The notes under the pieces are model-generated. The model was not told the origin of the DNA. It searched no databases and saw only the letters and a list, made by a program, of their open reading frames with translations. 31,874 nt of DNA from an uncultured Chloroflexota bacterium. Lineage in GTDB: Bacteria; Chloroflexota; Anaerolineae; Caldilineales; Caldilineaceae. Below are positions 6,689 through 14,633 of the stretch, piece by piece. The stretch is from NCBI GenBank assembly GCA_903858085.1, contig CAIOHJ010000170.1:1-31874 (forward strand), in the 5' to 3' direction. The position numbers and the translations under genes were made by a program. Numbering within the stretch: position 1 is the stretch's first letter; the number at the start of each line of letters is the position of its first letter.

Positions 6689-9622
6689 ATGAAGATTCAA
6701 TTGACGTTGAACGGCCAGCTTCGTTCGTTTGACTGCCGCGAAGACGAGACGTTGATGGCGCTGCTGCGCCGCAGTGGGATGTGGAGTGTCAAGCACGGCT
6801 GCGAAAGTGGCGAATGCGGTGCCTGCTCGGTGTTGGTGGAGGGTCGGCTGGCTCCTACCTGTGTGCTGTTGGCAGCGCAGATGGAGGGCCACCGGGTTGA
6901 CACGGTGGAGGCGCTCGACCGCGGCCCCGGGGCGCCGCTGCATCCGATTCAGCAGGCCTTTGCCGAGACGGGAGCGATCCAGTGTGGCTTTTGCACACCG
7001 GCAATGGTGCTGGCGGCCCAGGAGCTGCTGGACAAAACCCTGACGCCGAGCGAGGCCGAGATCCGCTCGGCGCTGGGAGGGGTGCTCTGTCGCTGTACCG
7101 GGTATGTCAAACCGGTCGAAGCTGTCCAGCGCGCAGCTGCCCTGCTGCGCGGCGAGGCGGTGCCGCCCCTCGACGCTGCAGACAGCCTGCCGCTCACAGG
7201 GTTCTTCGATGCCCTTCGCCCTCCCCAGGAGCCAGACCTGCCCGGCGGGGATCTGCTCACCAAACCGCAGGTCGCTTTTTTTACCTTTCCGACCGTCGAC
7301 ACCCAGCCCACGACCGACGTGGTCGGCCACCCCGAGATCAAAGTCGACGCGGTCAAGCTGGTCAAAGGCAAGCCAGCGTTTGCCGACGACATCGACCTGC
7401 CCGGCATGCTGCACGCTGCCCTGCTGACCAGCCCACATGCCCACGCCCGCATCCAACGCATCGATACAGCTCGTGCCCGGGCGCTGCCGGGGGTGCATGC
7501 GGTGCTGACCTACGCGGATCTGCCGCGCGTGATCTATGCTTCGGGCGGGCAGACCTGGCCCAATCCGCACCCCTGGGACCAGGTGTCCCTCGACAGCAAG
7601 GTGCGCCATGTGGGAGACCGTGTGGCGGTCGTGGCGGCCGAATCGCCCGAGATTGCCCGGGCCGCGCTCGACCTGATCGAGGTCGAATATACGCTGCTGC
7701 CGGCAGTCTTTGACCCGCTGCAGACCATGCAGCCAGGGGCGCCGGTGATCCACGACGAGCCCGACGCGGTCGGCATTGCCGATGTGGAACGCAACATTGC
7801 TGTCCAAATTCATGCTGCGGTCGGCGATGTCGAGCAGGGGCTGGTGGAATCCGACCATGTTTTCGAGCGCACCTACCATGTGCACCAGGTGCAGCAGGCG
7901 TCCATCGAGCCGCACATTGTGGTCACCTACTGGGACGAAGACGAACGGCTTGTGATCCGCACCAGCACCCAGGTGCCTTTTCATGTGCGTCGCATGATCG
8001 CCCCGCTGATCGGGCTGCCGGTCAAACGCATTCGTGTGGTCAAACCGCGCATCGGCGGCGGGTTCGGCGGCAAGCAGGAGATGCTGATCGAAGATCTCTG
8101 CGCCCATCTGACGATTGCCACCGGACGGCCGGTGCGTTTTGAATACACGCGCAGCCAGGAGTTCACCAGTGCCCGCTCGCGACACCCGATGGTCGTGACC
8201 TTCCGGGCTGGTGTCAAAGAGGACGGCACGCTGCACGCGCTCGACCTGCACATTGTCTCCAACACCGGAGCCTATGGCACACACGGGCTGACCGTATGCA
8301 GCGTAGCAGGCCTACGCGGGCTGGCGACCTACCGCGCTTCCCATATGCAGTTCACAGCTGCAGTGGTCTACACCAACATCCCAACACCGGGAGCGTTCCG
8401 CGGCTATGGCGCACCACAGGGTGAATTTGCGCTGGAGAGCCTGATGGAGGAGATCGCCGAGTCACTCGCCTTGGATGCAGTCGAGTTCCGGCTCAAAAAC
8501 GCGGTGCGTTCAGGGGACCCGATTCCGATTACCGCTGCACTGGGCGAGGGAGACAGTGGACGCCAGCCGCAGATCGTGCAAAGCTGCGGGCTTGAGCCAT
8601 GTGTGACCCAAGGCGCAGCGGCCATTGCCTGGGACCGCCGCGGGGATCCCGCCTGGCGGATCGACCCGGCCCGCCCCCACATCCGCCGGGGGCTGGGCAT
8701 GGCACTCTGTATGCACGGCACGGCGATTCCCGGCATGGACATGGGGGCGGCCAGCATCAAAATGAACGACGACGGCAGTTTCAATGTGCTGGTGGGCGGC
8801 ACCGACCTGGGCACCGGTTCTGACACGGTGCTGGCGCAGATCGCTGCGGAGACATTGGGCGCACCTCTCAACGACATCGTGATCTATTCGTCGGACACCG
8901 ATTTTACCCCCTTCGACACCGGCGCGTACGCATCGTCGACGACCTATATTTCGGGGGGGGCGGTCAAAAAGGCGGCCGAGCAGGTGCGCGACCAGATCCT
9001 CGAGCGGGCTGCGTTGATGCTGACGCTGCATGGCGATGTCGAGCTGCTGCTGCGCGATCGGCGGGTCACCGCTCCCGACGGACGTTCGGTCAGTCTGGCG
9101 GAGGTGGCGCTGCACAGCCTCCATGTGGCGGATCATCGCCAGATCATGGCGACTGCGTCCCATATGTCGATGCACTCGCCCCCCCCCTTCGGCGCTCAAT
9201 ACGCCGAAGTAGAGGTAGACACCGAGACCGGCCAGGTCACGGTCACCCAGCTGGTGATGGCAGTCGATTGCGGGACGGCGATCAACCCGCGCACTGCCGC
9301 AGGACAGATCGAGGGGGGGCTGGTACAGGCGCTGGGCTATGCGGTCAGCGAAGAGATGGTCTACGACGAAGAGGGGCGTTCTCTGGCGACCCGTTTCGGG
9401 GACTACCGCATCTTCCAAGCCGACGAGGTACCCGTCGTCCAGGCGATTCTGGTACCCACCTACGAACCAAGCGGCCCCTACGGCGCCAAGGCGGTCGCTG
9501 AAATTCCGATGGACGGTGTGGCACCCGCAGTGGCCAACGCGGTCTACGATGCGGTCGGTGTGCGTGTGCGCGACCTGCCGATCACCCCGGAAAAGGTCTG
9601 GCGTCTTTTCCATGAGCTGTGA
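6689..9622 (+). CDS. Xanthine-dehydrogenase-type molybdenum hydroxylase, fused iron-sulfur and molybdopterin subunits
   Basis: A 977-residue fusion. Residues 1-155 are the small subunit: a plant-type [2Fe-2S] centre (C38, C43, C46, C58) and the four-helix [2Fe-2S] domain (C99, C102, C134, C136 in CGFC and CRC). Residues from about 190 are the large subunit that holds molybdopterin cytosine dinucleotide, with GGGFGGKQE, GAFRGYGAPQ and the late GAKAVAE segment, where E938 occupies the catalytic-glutamate position. Enzymes of this family hydroxylate carbons in N-heterocycles or aldehydes using water. The linker around residues 160-205 lacks a FAD domain, which fits the separate gene upstream. 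The substrate cannot be read from sequence; a purine-, pterin- or pyrimidine-like ring would suit the adjacent amidohydrolases. Confidence 0.9.
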   Translation: MKIQLTLNGQLRSFDCREDETLMALLRRSGMWSVKHGCESGECGACSVLVEGRLAPTCVLLAAQMEGHRVDTVEALDRGPGAPLHPIQQAFAETGAIQCGFCTPAMVLAAQELLDKTLTPSEAEIRSALGGVLCRCTGYVKPVEAVQRAAALLRGEAVPPLDAADSLPLTGFFDALRPPQEPDLPGGDLLTKPQVAFFTFPTVDTQPTTDVVGHPEIKVDAVKLVKGKPAFADDIDLPGMLHAALLTSPHAHARIQRIDTARARALPGVHAVLTYADLPRVIYASGGQTWPNPHPWDQVSLDSKVRHVGDRVAVVAAESPEIARAALDLIEVEYTLLPAVFDPLQTMQPGAPVIHDEPDAVGIADVERNIAVQIHAAVGDVEQGLVESDHVFERTYHVHQVQQASIEPHIVVTYWDEDERLVIRTSTQVPFHVRRMIAPLIGLPVKRIRVVKPRIGGGFGGKQEMLIEDLCAHLTIATGRPVRFEYTRSQEFTSARSRHPMVVTFRAGVKEDGTLHALDLHIVSNTGAYGTHGLTVCSVAGLRGLATYRASHMQFTAAVVYTNIPTPGAFRGYGAPQGEFALESLMEEIAESLALDAVEFRLKNAVRSGDPIPITAALGEGDSGRQPQIVQSCGLEPCVTQGAAAIAWDRRGDPAWRIDPARPHIRRGLGMALCMHGTAIPGMDMGAASIKMNDDGSFNVLVGGTDLGTGSDTVLAQIAAETLGAPLNDIVIYSSDTDFTPFDTGAYASSTTYISGGAVKKAAEQVRDQILERAALMLTLHGDVELLLRDRRVTAPDGRSVSLAEVALHSLHVADHRQIMATASHMSMHSPPPFGAQYAEVEVDTETGQVTVTQLVMAVDCGTAINPRTAAGQIEGGLVQALGYAVSEEMVYDEEGRSLATRFGDYRIFQADEVPVVQAILVPTYEPSGPYGAKAVAEIPMDGVAPAVANAVYDAVGVRVRDLPITPEKVWRLFHEL

Positions 9623-9634
9623 AAGGAGCTTCTG

Positions 9635-10618
9635 ATGGCTTTGGACATAGAGACTCTGGTCGATCTGTACCGAGACATGTGGCTGATCCGAGCCTTTGAG
9701 TTCGGTCTGGAACGCGAATTCAAAAAGGGCAATGTGCCGGGCATGCTGCACACCGGGGTTGGCCAGGAAGCCACCCAGGCTGCGCTGGCCGCGCACCTCA
9801 AGGCGACCGATTGTTTTTTCCCGGACCACCGCTGCCACGGCATCAATGCTCTGGCGCAAGAAAAACACCAGGGGGACGGCGAACGGATCATGGCGGAGCT
9901 CTTTGGTCGTGCCACCGGGGTCTGCAGCGGCAAGGGAGGCAGCCTCCACAGCGCCAATCCACGGGTCGGCAATTTTGGCGACAACGCTGTCGAAGGCTCC
10001 TATATGGCGACCGTGCTAGGGGTTGCGCTGGCATGGCAGATGCGCAAACAGCCCAACGTCGCCTGCTGTATCATCGGGGATGGCACTGTCGGCCGCGGAG
10101 AATTCCACGAAAGCCTGAACATGGCGGCCATTTGGAAGCTACCGGTGCTCTACGCCTGTGTCAACAACGGCTACGCCATCTCCATGCCCGTCGGCAAAGG
10201 GCACGCCTCCGCCGACATCGTTGACCTGGCGCGCGGCTACGGCATGCCTTGTGTGCAGGTCGACGGCAACGAGATCGAACTGGCCTATGCCGAAGTCGCC
10301 AGGGCGGTCGACTCCATCCGAGCAGGGAACGGCCCCTATTTCCTGGAGTTCAAAACCTGGCGCTGGCAGGGTCTCTTCTCCGGTGAGTTCCGCCCGGCAG
10401 AAGAGGTGCGCTACTGGAAAGAGGATCGCGACCCGATCCGGCTGGCTCGCCAGAAAATTGGCGCGCAGAGCAGCTTGCAGGCTGCAGACCTCGACCGCAT
10501 CGAGGCCGAGGTGGTGCAGCAGATCGAAACATGGATCGACTTCGCCAAAAACAGCCCCATGCCCGACCCGGCCAAGGCGACGGCGGATGTCTACGTTGGC
10601 GGGGAGGAACTCCGATGA
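9635..10618 (+). CDS. Thiamine-diphosphate dehydrogenase E1 alpha subunit (acetoin/pyruvate type)
   Basis: A 327-residue E1 alpha homologue. The thiamine-diphosphate motif GDG (148-150) to NN (177-178) is intact, as are MAELFGRATGVCSGKGGS and GEFHESLNMAAIWKLPV, both typical of acetoin:acceptor and pyruvate dehydrogenase E1 alpha. With E1 beta it would decarboxylate a 2-oxoacid or cleave a 2-hydroxyketone, passing the acyl group to a lipoyl E2. No E2, E3 or lipoyl domain occurs in the window, so the acceptor must be encoded elsewhere or be different. It starts 12 bases after the hydroxylase gene and overlaps E1 beta by 4 bases. The common HRGHG motif reads HRCHG here. Confidence 0.88.
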   Translation: MALDIETLVDLYRDMWLIRAFEFGLEREFKKGNVPGMLHTGVGQEATQAALAAHLKATDCFFPDHRCHGINALAQEKHQGDGERIMAELFGRATGVCSGKGGSLHSANPRVGNFGDNAVEGSYMATVLGVALAWQMRKQPNVACCIIGDGTVGRGEFHESLNMAAIWKLPVLYACVNNGYAISMPVGKGHASADIVDLARGYGMPCVQVDGNEIELAYAEVARAVDSIRAGNGPYFLEFKTWRWQGLFSGEFRPAEEVRYWKEDRDPIRLARQKIGAQSSLQAADLDRIEAEVVQQIETWIDFAKNSPMPDPAKATADVYVGGEELR

Positions 10619-11607
10619 GCGCAACCACGGTCCGCACCCGTACCTTTGTGCAGGCGCTCAACGAGGCCCTCGACATCAGCCTGGCGCGCGACCCCAACGT
10701 CTATCTGTTGGGCGAGGACATTGCCGAAATGGGGGGCGATTTCGGTGTCACCCGGGGGCTGTGGGCAAAGTATGGCGCAGAGCGTGTGCGCGATACACCG
10801 CTCTCCGAGGCTGCCATCATCGGCACTGCGGTCGGTTCGGCCATGGTCGGCCTGCGCCCCGTGGCCGAAATCATGTTCGCCGATTTTCTGGGGGAGTGCT
10901 ATGACCAGCTGGTCAACAACGCAGCCAAAATGCACTATATGTTCGACGGTCAGTTCAAGGCGTCGATCGTGGTGCGCACCGCCTGCGGCGGCGGTTTTGG
11001 CGGCGGGCCCCACCACTCACAGTCGGTGGAAGGGTGGTTCCTCAACGTACCTGGAATGGTCATCGTGGCACCGGCGACGCCGGCGGACGCCAAGGGGCTG
11101 TTGCTCGCCTCGATCGAAAACGACAACCCCATTCTCTTTCTCGAACACAAGGCGCTTTACCGCCTCAAAGGGGAGGTGCCTGAGGGCCACTACACGACCC
11201 CGCTGCGCAAGGCAGCCATCGCTCGCCCGGGCAAAGATGTGACCGTGGTCGCCACAATGAAAATGGTCCACGAAGCACTGGCGGCTGCCAGCGAGCTGGA
11301 GCAGGAAGGAATCGACGTCGAGGTGATCGACTTGCGCACGATCCGCCCCTACGACGCCGAGACCGTGCTGGCGTCGGTGCACAAGACGGGCCGCGCCGTG
11401 GTGGCCAACGAAGCGCCCAAGCTGGGGGGGCTCGCCGCCGAGTTGAGCGCCACGATCAGCGAAGAATGCTTCCGGGCGCTCAAAGCCCCGGTGGTCCGGG
11501 TCGCAGGGCTCGATGCGCCCATTCCCTTCTCGCTGGTGCTGGAAACATACATCCTCCCCGGCAAAAAACAGGTGGTCGAAGGGATCCGCAGCGTGCTGCG
11601 AGCGTAG
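10615..11607 (+). CDS. Thiamine-diphosphate dehydrogenase E1 beta subunit
   Basis: A 330-residue transketolase-like E1 beta chain. Hallmarks are LLGEDIAEMGG, RVRDTPLSEAAIIGTAVG (the glutamate that activates thiamine diphosphate lies in PLSE), GGGPHHSQSVEGWF and the C-terminal DVEVIDLRTIRPYDAETV. The ATG (10615-10617) overlaps the alpha stop as ATGA and has GGGGAGG upstream, so I reject the longer in-frame start at 10531. Together with the alpha chain it makes the alpha2-beta2 first component of a 2-oxoacid or acetoin dehydrogenase. Presumably it oxidises the carbon fragment left after ring opening; that role is inference from context. Confidence 0.9.
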   Translation: MSATTVRTRTFVQALNEALDISLARDPNVYLLGEDIAEMGGDFGVTRGLWAKYGAERVRDTPLSEAAIIGTAVGSAMVGLRPVAEIMFADFLGECYDQLVNNAAKMHYMFDGQFKASIVVRTACGGGFGGGPHHSQSVEGWFLNVPGMVIVAPATPADAKGLLLASIENDNPILFLEHKALYRLKGEVPEGHYTTPLRKAAIARPGKDVTVVATMKMVHEALAAASELEQEGIDVEVIDLRTIRPYDAETVLASVHKTGRAVVANEAPKLGGLAAELSATISEECFRALKAPVVRVAGLDAPIPFSLVLETYILPGKKQVVEGIRSVLRA

Positions 11608-11610
11608 CTT

Positions 11611-11645
11611 CTTGCCCCGTTGCAGTAAAGATGCAACGGGGCAAG
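11611..11645 (+). other. Perfect intra-operon hairpin
   Basis: CTTGCCCCGTTGCA (11611-11624) and TGCAACGGGGCAAG (11632-11645) form a perfect 14-bp stem with a 7-base loop just after the E1 beta stop. No T-run follows, so it is not an ordinary intrinsic terminator. It could protect the upstream mRNA from 3' decay or reduce downstream expression. A second, smaller stem (GCGTCT 11682-11687 with AGACGC 11697-11702) lies before the next gene. Confidence 0.6.
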
Positions 11646-11732
11646 AGCCGTCGGATCCTGTTCGGGGCAACACAGAAAAAAGCGTCTACGGAGCACAGAC
11701 GCACATGGGCGGAAAGGGGGCAGAAAACCGCT

Positions 11733-12515
11733 GTGACGAACTATCATTTTGACTTCAGCGGCCAGAACGTCCTGGTGACCGGCGCTTCGCGGGGGATTGG
11801 GGCGGCGACGGCACAGCTTTTCGCGGCTGCGGGTGCCCGGGTTGTCGTCAACTACCGGGAAGATCGGCCCGGTGCCGAGCAGGTGTGTGCTGCGATCGCC
11901 GCAGCCGGTGGACAGGCAAGGGCTCTGCAGGGCGATCTCGGCAACGAGGCAGATGTCTGCCGCATGGTCGACGAGGTCGGCAGCCTGTGGGGGCCGCTGC
12001 GGGTGCTGGTGCACAACGCGTCCGGGATCGACCGCTCTTTTTTTCTGGATGCCAGCCCGCAGGCGTTCGACCAGATGTTCGCCGCCAATGTGCGCGGCCC
12101 GTATCTGATGAGCCAGCGGGTCGTCCGCCAGATGATCGAGGCTGGGGCCGGTGGCAGTATCCTCCACATCAGCACCATTCTGGCCCGCCAGACCATCCAA
12201 AACCGCACCCTTTATGTGGCCACCAAAGGTGCCCTGGAGGCACTGACGCGCGCCATGGCGCTCGATCTGGCACCCTACCGGATTCGTGTCAACGCGGTCG
12301 CTCCCGGTCTGATCTACACCCAGGCGCTGCGTGCCGGCATCTCAGCGCTCGGCGAAGAGAATTTCAGCAACTATGTGCCGCTCAAACGTTTCGGCGACCC
12401 AGCCGAGATCGCCGCCACCGTGGCTTTTCTGGCTTCGGACGCTGCCAGCTACATCACCGGCGCTGTACTCCCCGTCGATGGCGGGCTGGGCGTGCTGGAG
12501 GCTGGCCCTCCATAG
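11733..12515 (+). CDS. Short-chain dehydrogenase/reductase (FabG-like)
   Basis: A 260-residue classical SDR. It has the cofactor loop TGASRGIG (16-23), HNAS (94-97), the catalytic serine in ILHIS (S147) and Y161-xxx-K165. It ends with the usual ITGAVLPVDGG. It would oxidise an alcohol or reduce a ketone with NAD(P). The GTG at 11733 is chosen because GGAAAGGGGG lies 12 bases upstream and the SDR fold begins within ten residues; the longer frame from 11466 overlaps E1 beta. It follows a 125-base gap with two hairpins and is 9 bases before the Mch homologue. The substrate is unknown. Confidence 0.88.
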   Translation: MTNYHFDFSGQNVLVTGASRGIGAATAQLFAAAGARVVVNYREDRPGAEQVCAAIAAAGGQARALQGDLGNEADVCRMVDEVGSLWGPLRVLVHNASGIDRSFFLDASPQAFDQMFAANVRGPYLMSQRVVRQMIEAGAGGSILHISTILARQTIQNRTLYVATKGALEALTRAMALDLAPYRIRVNAVAPGLIYTQALRAGISALGEENFSNYVPLKRFGDPAEIAATVAFLASDAASYITGAVLPVDGGLGVLEAGPP

Positions 12516-12524
12516 GGGAAAACG

Positions 12525-13514
12525 ATGGACAACAGGATCAGCATCAACCGTGAGGCCATGAAGATTGTCCGGCGCATTTTGGAAGCGCCAGAGCCTTTGG
12601 GTGTGGCAGTCAACCGCCTTGCCTGCGGCGCCACCGTGATCGACATGGGACAGAAGGTCCCGGGGGGGTGGGCGGCCGGCAAGGCCTACACACAGATCAC
12701 CCTGGGTGGGCTCGCCGAGGTGAGCTACGAGCCGTTCGCTCTGGGCGAACGCATGCTCTCTGCCGTGCGCGTGATGGTCGACCACCCACAGCTGGCGTGC
12801 ATCGCGTCACAGATCGCAGGCTGGCGTCTGGAAGGGGCGCGGGAAGGGGCGCCGATTCTGGCCGGGCCGGCGCGGGCCTTGAACCATGCCAATCTTGACC
12901 ACTATTTCGACCTGATCGACTACCGCGACCAGGCCAGCGAAGGGGTGATCGCCATCCAGACCGCCGAGCCGGTGACCGACGACTGGGCGATGGCGATTGC
13001 CCGTGCGTGCGCCCTTCAACCGGAGCAGCTCTATCTTCTGGTTGCCCCCAATTCCAGCCTCGTCTGTGCCGTGCAGGTAGCCGCGCGCATCGTCGAGCAG
13101 TCGCTGCACCGGCTGGCAGAAGAAGGTTTCGACGTGCGCTGCGTGAACGCCGCCTACGGCTACGGCGTGATCCCACCGCTGATCCACGACGAAGTCGTGG
13201 CCATGGGCCGCATCAACGATTCACTGCTCTACGGCGGCGTCTCCACCCTCCTCGTCGATACCGACGATGCGTCCATCGAGGCAGTGATCGACAAGGTGGT
13301 CTCGGCTGCCTCCCCCGCCTATGGTCGCCCCTTCGTCGCTATCTACGAGGATGCAGGCCGCGACTTCTACCAAATCCCCCTTGACCTGCACTCGCCGGCG
13401 CTGCTGCACCTCAACAACCTGCGGACAGGGCGGAGCTTCAGCGCCGGGGAGATCAACTACAGCGTGCTGCAAGAATCATTCTTTGGCAAGGTGCAGACCC
13501 GAGCAGGGAGGTGA
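12525..13514 (+). CDS. mch: Methenyltetrahydromethanopterin cyclohydrolase homologue
   Basis: A 329-residue protein matching the Mch family from end to end. Landmarks are SINREAMKIV (near the N-terminus), GATVIDMGQKVPGGWAAGK, LAGPARAL, LLVAPNSSLVCAVQVAARIVE and YGYGVIPPL. R188 and E191 in ARIVE correspond, as I recall, to the Arg/Glu active-site pair of archaeal Mch. The family hydrolyses the cyclic amidinium of N5,N10-methenyl-tetrahydromethanopterin to the N5-formyl form, in methanogens and aerobic methylotrophs. Here none of the usual partners (fae, mtdB, fhcABCD) is in the window, and the gene lies between two SDR genes, 9 and 4 bases from them. A cyclohydrolase acting on another cyclic amidine or pterin is plausible. 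The family assignment is firm; the role is open. Confidence 0.88.
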   Translation: MDNRISINREAMKIVRRILEAPEPLGVAVNRLACGATVIDMGQKVPGGWAAGKAYTQITLGGLAEVSYEPFALGERMLSAVRVMVDHPQLACIASQIAGWRLEGAREGAPILAGPARALNHANLDHYFDLIDYRDQASEGVIAIQTAEPVTDDWAMAIARACALQPEQLYLLVAPNSSLVCAVQVAARIVEQSLHRLAEEGFDVRCVNAAYGYGVIPPLIHDEVVAMGRINDSLLYGGVSTLLVDTDDASIEAVIDKVVSAASPAYGRPFVAIYEDAGRDFYQIPLDLHSPALLHLNNLRTGRSFSAGEINYSVLQESFFGKVQTRAGR

Positions 13515-13518
13515 GACG

Positions 13519-14250
13519 ATGGAACTCGCAGAGGCTGTGGTGCTGATTACGGGCGGTGCAATCCGGCTGGGGCGGGCGCATGGCCTGTACCTGGCAAGCC
13601 AGGGCGCGCAGATCGCCTTCACCTACCTGCCCGGTGAACCCTGGGAAAAGACCCAGGCGGACATCGAGCAGCTGGGGGTACGCTGCACCGCCACAGCACT
13701 GGATCTGCGCGACCTCGACGCCATGCGCGCCTGGGTGGCAGAGACCGCCGCACACTTTGGGCGCATCGACGTGCTGATCAACAACGCCTCCCCCTGGCTC
13801 ATGCGCCCTTTTCTGGCCGTCACCGAGGCCGAGTATGACCTGTGCAACGATATCACGGTCAAGGCGGCCTTCTTCTGCACGCAGGCGGTGGCACCCATCC
13901 TGCTGCGACAGGGACGGGGTCTGATCATCAACGTGGCCGATCTGTCAGTCTACAGGGTCTGGCCAGGGCTGGGACACCACGCCATCGCCAAGGCGGGCGT
14001 CGTCCAGCTGACCCACTACACCGCTCGGGAGCTCGGACCTGCCATCCGCTGCAATGCGGTGGCGCCCGGCCCTGTGCTCATGCCGCCGGACTTCACGGAG
14101 GAGCAGCGCGAAGCTGCTCGGCAGCAGACCCTGGTCAAACGGCTGGGCGCTCCGGAAGATGTCTCACGCACGATCGCGTTTCTGATCCAAAATGACTTTC
14201 TGAGCGGACACGTCTATTTCGTCGACGGCGGCGAGGCGTTTGCTGGCTGA
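13519..14250 (+). CDS. Pteridine-reductase-type SDR with His in place of the catalytic Tyr
   Basis: A 243-residue SDR. The cofactor loop TGGAIRLGR (11-19) has the TGxxxRLGR form typical of pteridine reductases (PTR1, FolM) rather than TGxxxGIG. NNAS (88-91) and a C-terminal SGHVYFVDGG are present. D141 and K158 fit the Asp-Tyr-Lys triad of Leishmania PTR1 with the right spacing, but the Tyr position (K minus 4) is H154. The protein may use histidine as proton donor, or may have lost reductase activity and bind only the pterin-like ligand. I start at ATG 13519 behind GGGAGG, 4 bases after the Mch stop. Its pairing with Mch supports a pterin-like substrate for this operon. Confidence 0.8.
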   Translation: MELAEAVVLITGGAIRLGRAHGLYLASQGAQIAFTYLPGEPWEKTQADIEQLGVRCTATALDLRDLDAMRAWVAETAAHFGRIDVLINNASPWLMRPFLAVTEAEYDLCNDITVKAAFFCTQAVAPILLRQGRGLIINVADLSVYRVWPGLGHHAIAKAGVVQLTHYTARELGPAIRCNAVAPGPVLMPPDFTEEQREAARQQTLVKRLGAPEDVSRTIAFLIQNDFLSGHVYFVDGGEAFAG

Positions 14251-14287
14251 ACCTCCCCCGCATCTCATACAACGGAGGCAAGTTTTT

Positions 14288-14578
14288 ATGGCTGTGATCG
14301 AAATGCTTCGTGCCACGTGTGCCCCTGGCAGGCGAGCGGAATGGCTCGCTCGCGATGCGGCGATCTGGACACCGGCGTTGGCCGCACACGACGGCTTTCT
14401 TCTCAAAGAAGTCTGGCCCAGCATCGACCACCCGGACGAGGTCGTGATCCTCGTGCGCTGGGAGTCGCTGGCTCAGTGGAAGAGCTTCCCTGACGATCTC
14501 AACCGGGCACTCGACGCCCAGATGCAGGATCTGCAGGTTGGGATCAGCAGCGAGGCGCTGGAGATCTACAGTGGCTGA
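14288..14578 (+). CDS. Small TIGR03792-like ferredoxin-fold protein (ABM-like)
   Basis: A 96-residue protein with VIEMLRATCAPGRRAEWLARDAAIWTPALA at the N-terminus, then GFLLKEVW, PDEVVILVRWESLAQWKSF and a final helix. This is the pattern of the uncharacterised TIGR03792 family, related to antibiotic-biosynthesis-monooxygenase (dimeric alpha-beta barrel) proteins. Such barrels bind small aromatic or cofactor-like ligands; some are cofactor-free oxygenases, many have no known role. The ATG at 14288 has GGAGG at 14274-14278. It is inside the operon, 37 bases after the PTR1-like SDR and 55 before the LLM oxidoreductase. Confidence 0.7.
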   Translation: MAVIEMLRATCAPGRRAEWLARDAAIWTPALAAHDGFLLKEVWPSIDHPDEVVILVRWESLAQWKSFPDDLNRALDAQMQDLQVGISSEALEIYSG

Positions 14579-14633
14579 CCCCTTGGCGTTCGCTGGACGG
14601 TTGCGTTGATCCTGTACGTTGACTGGAGACCCT

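Noticed and set aside
11611..11645. Hairpin as an intrinsic terminator splitting the operon
   Set aside because: The sequence after the stem (AGCCGTCGG) has no T-run and no promoter is evident before the next gene.
12525..13514. Mch homologue as proof of methylotrophy or methanogenesis
   Set aside because: One family member does not make a pathway; no other C1-transfer gene of that route is in the window and the context is catabolic.
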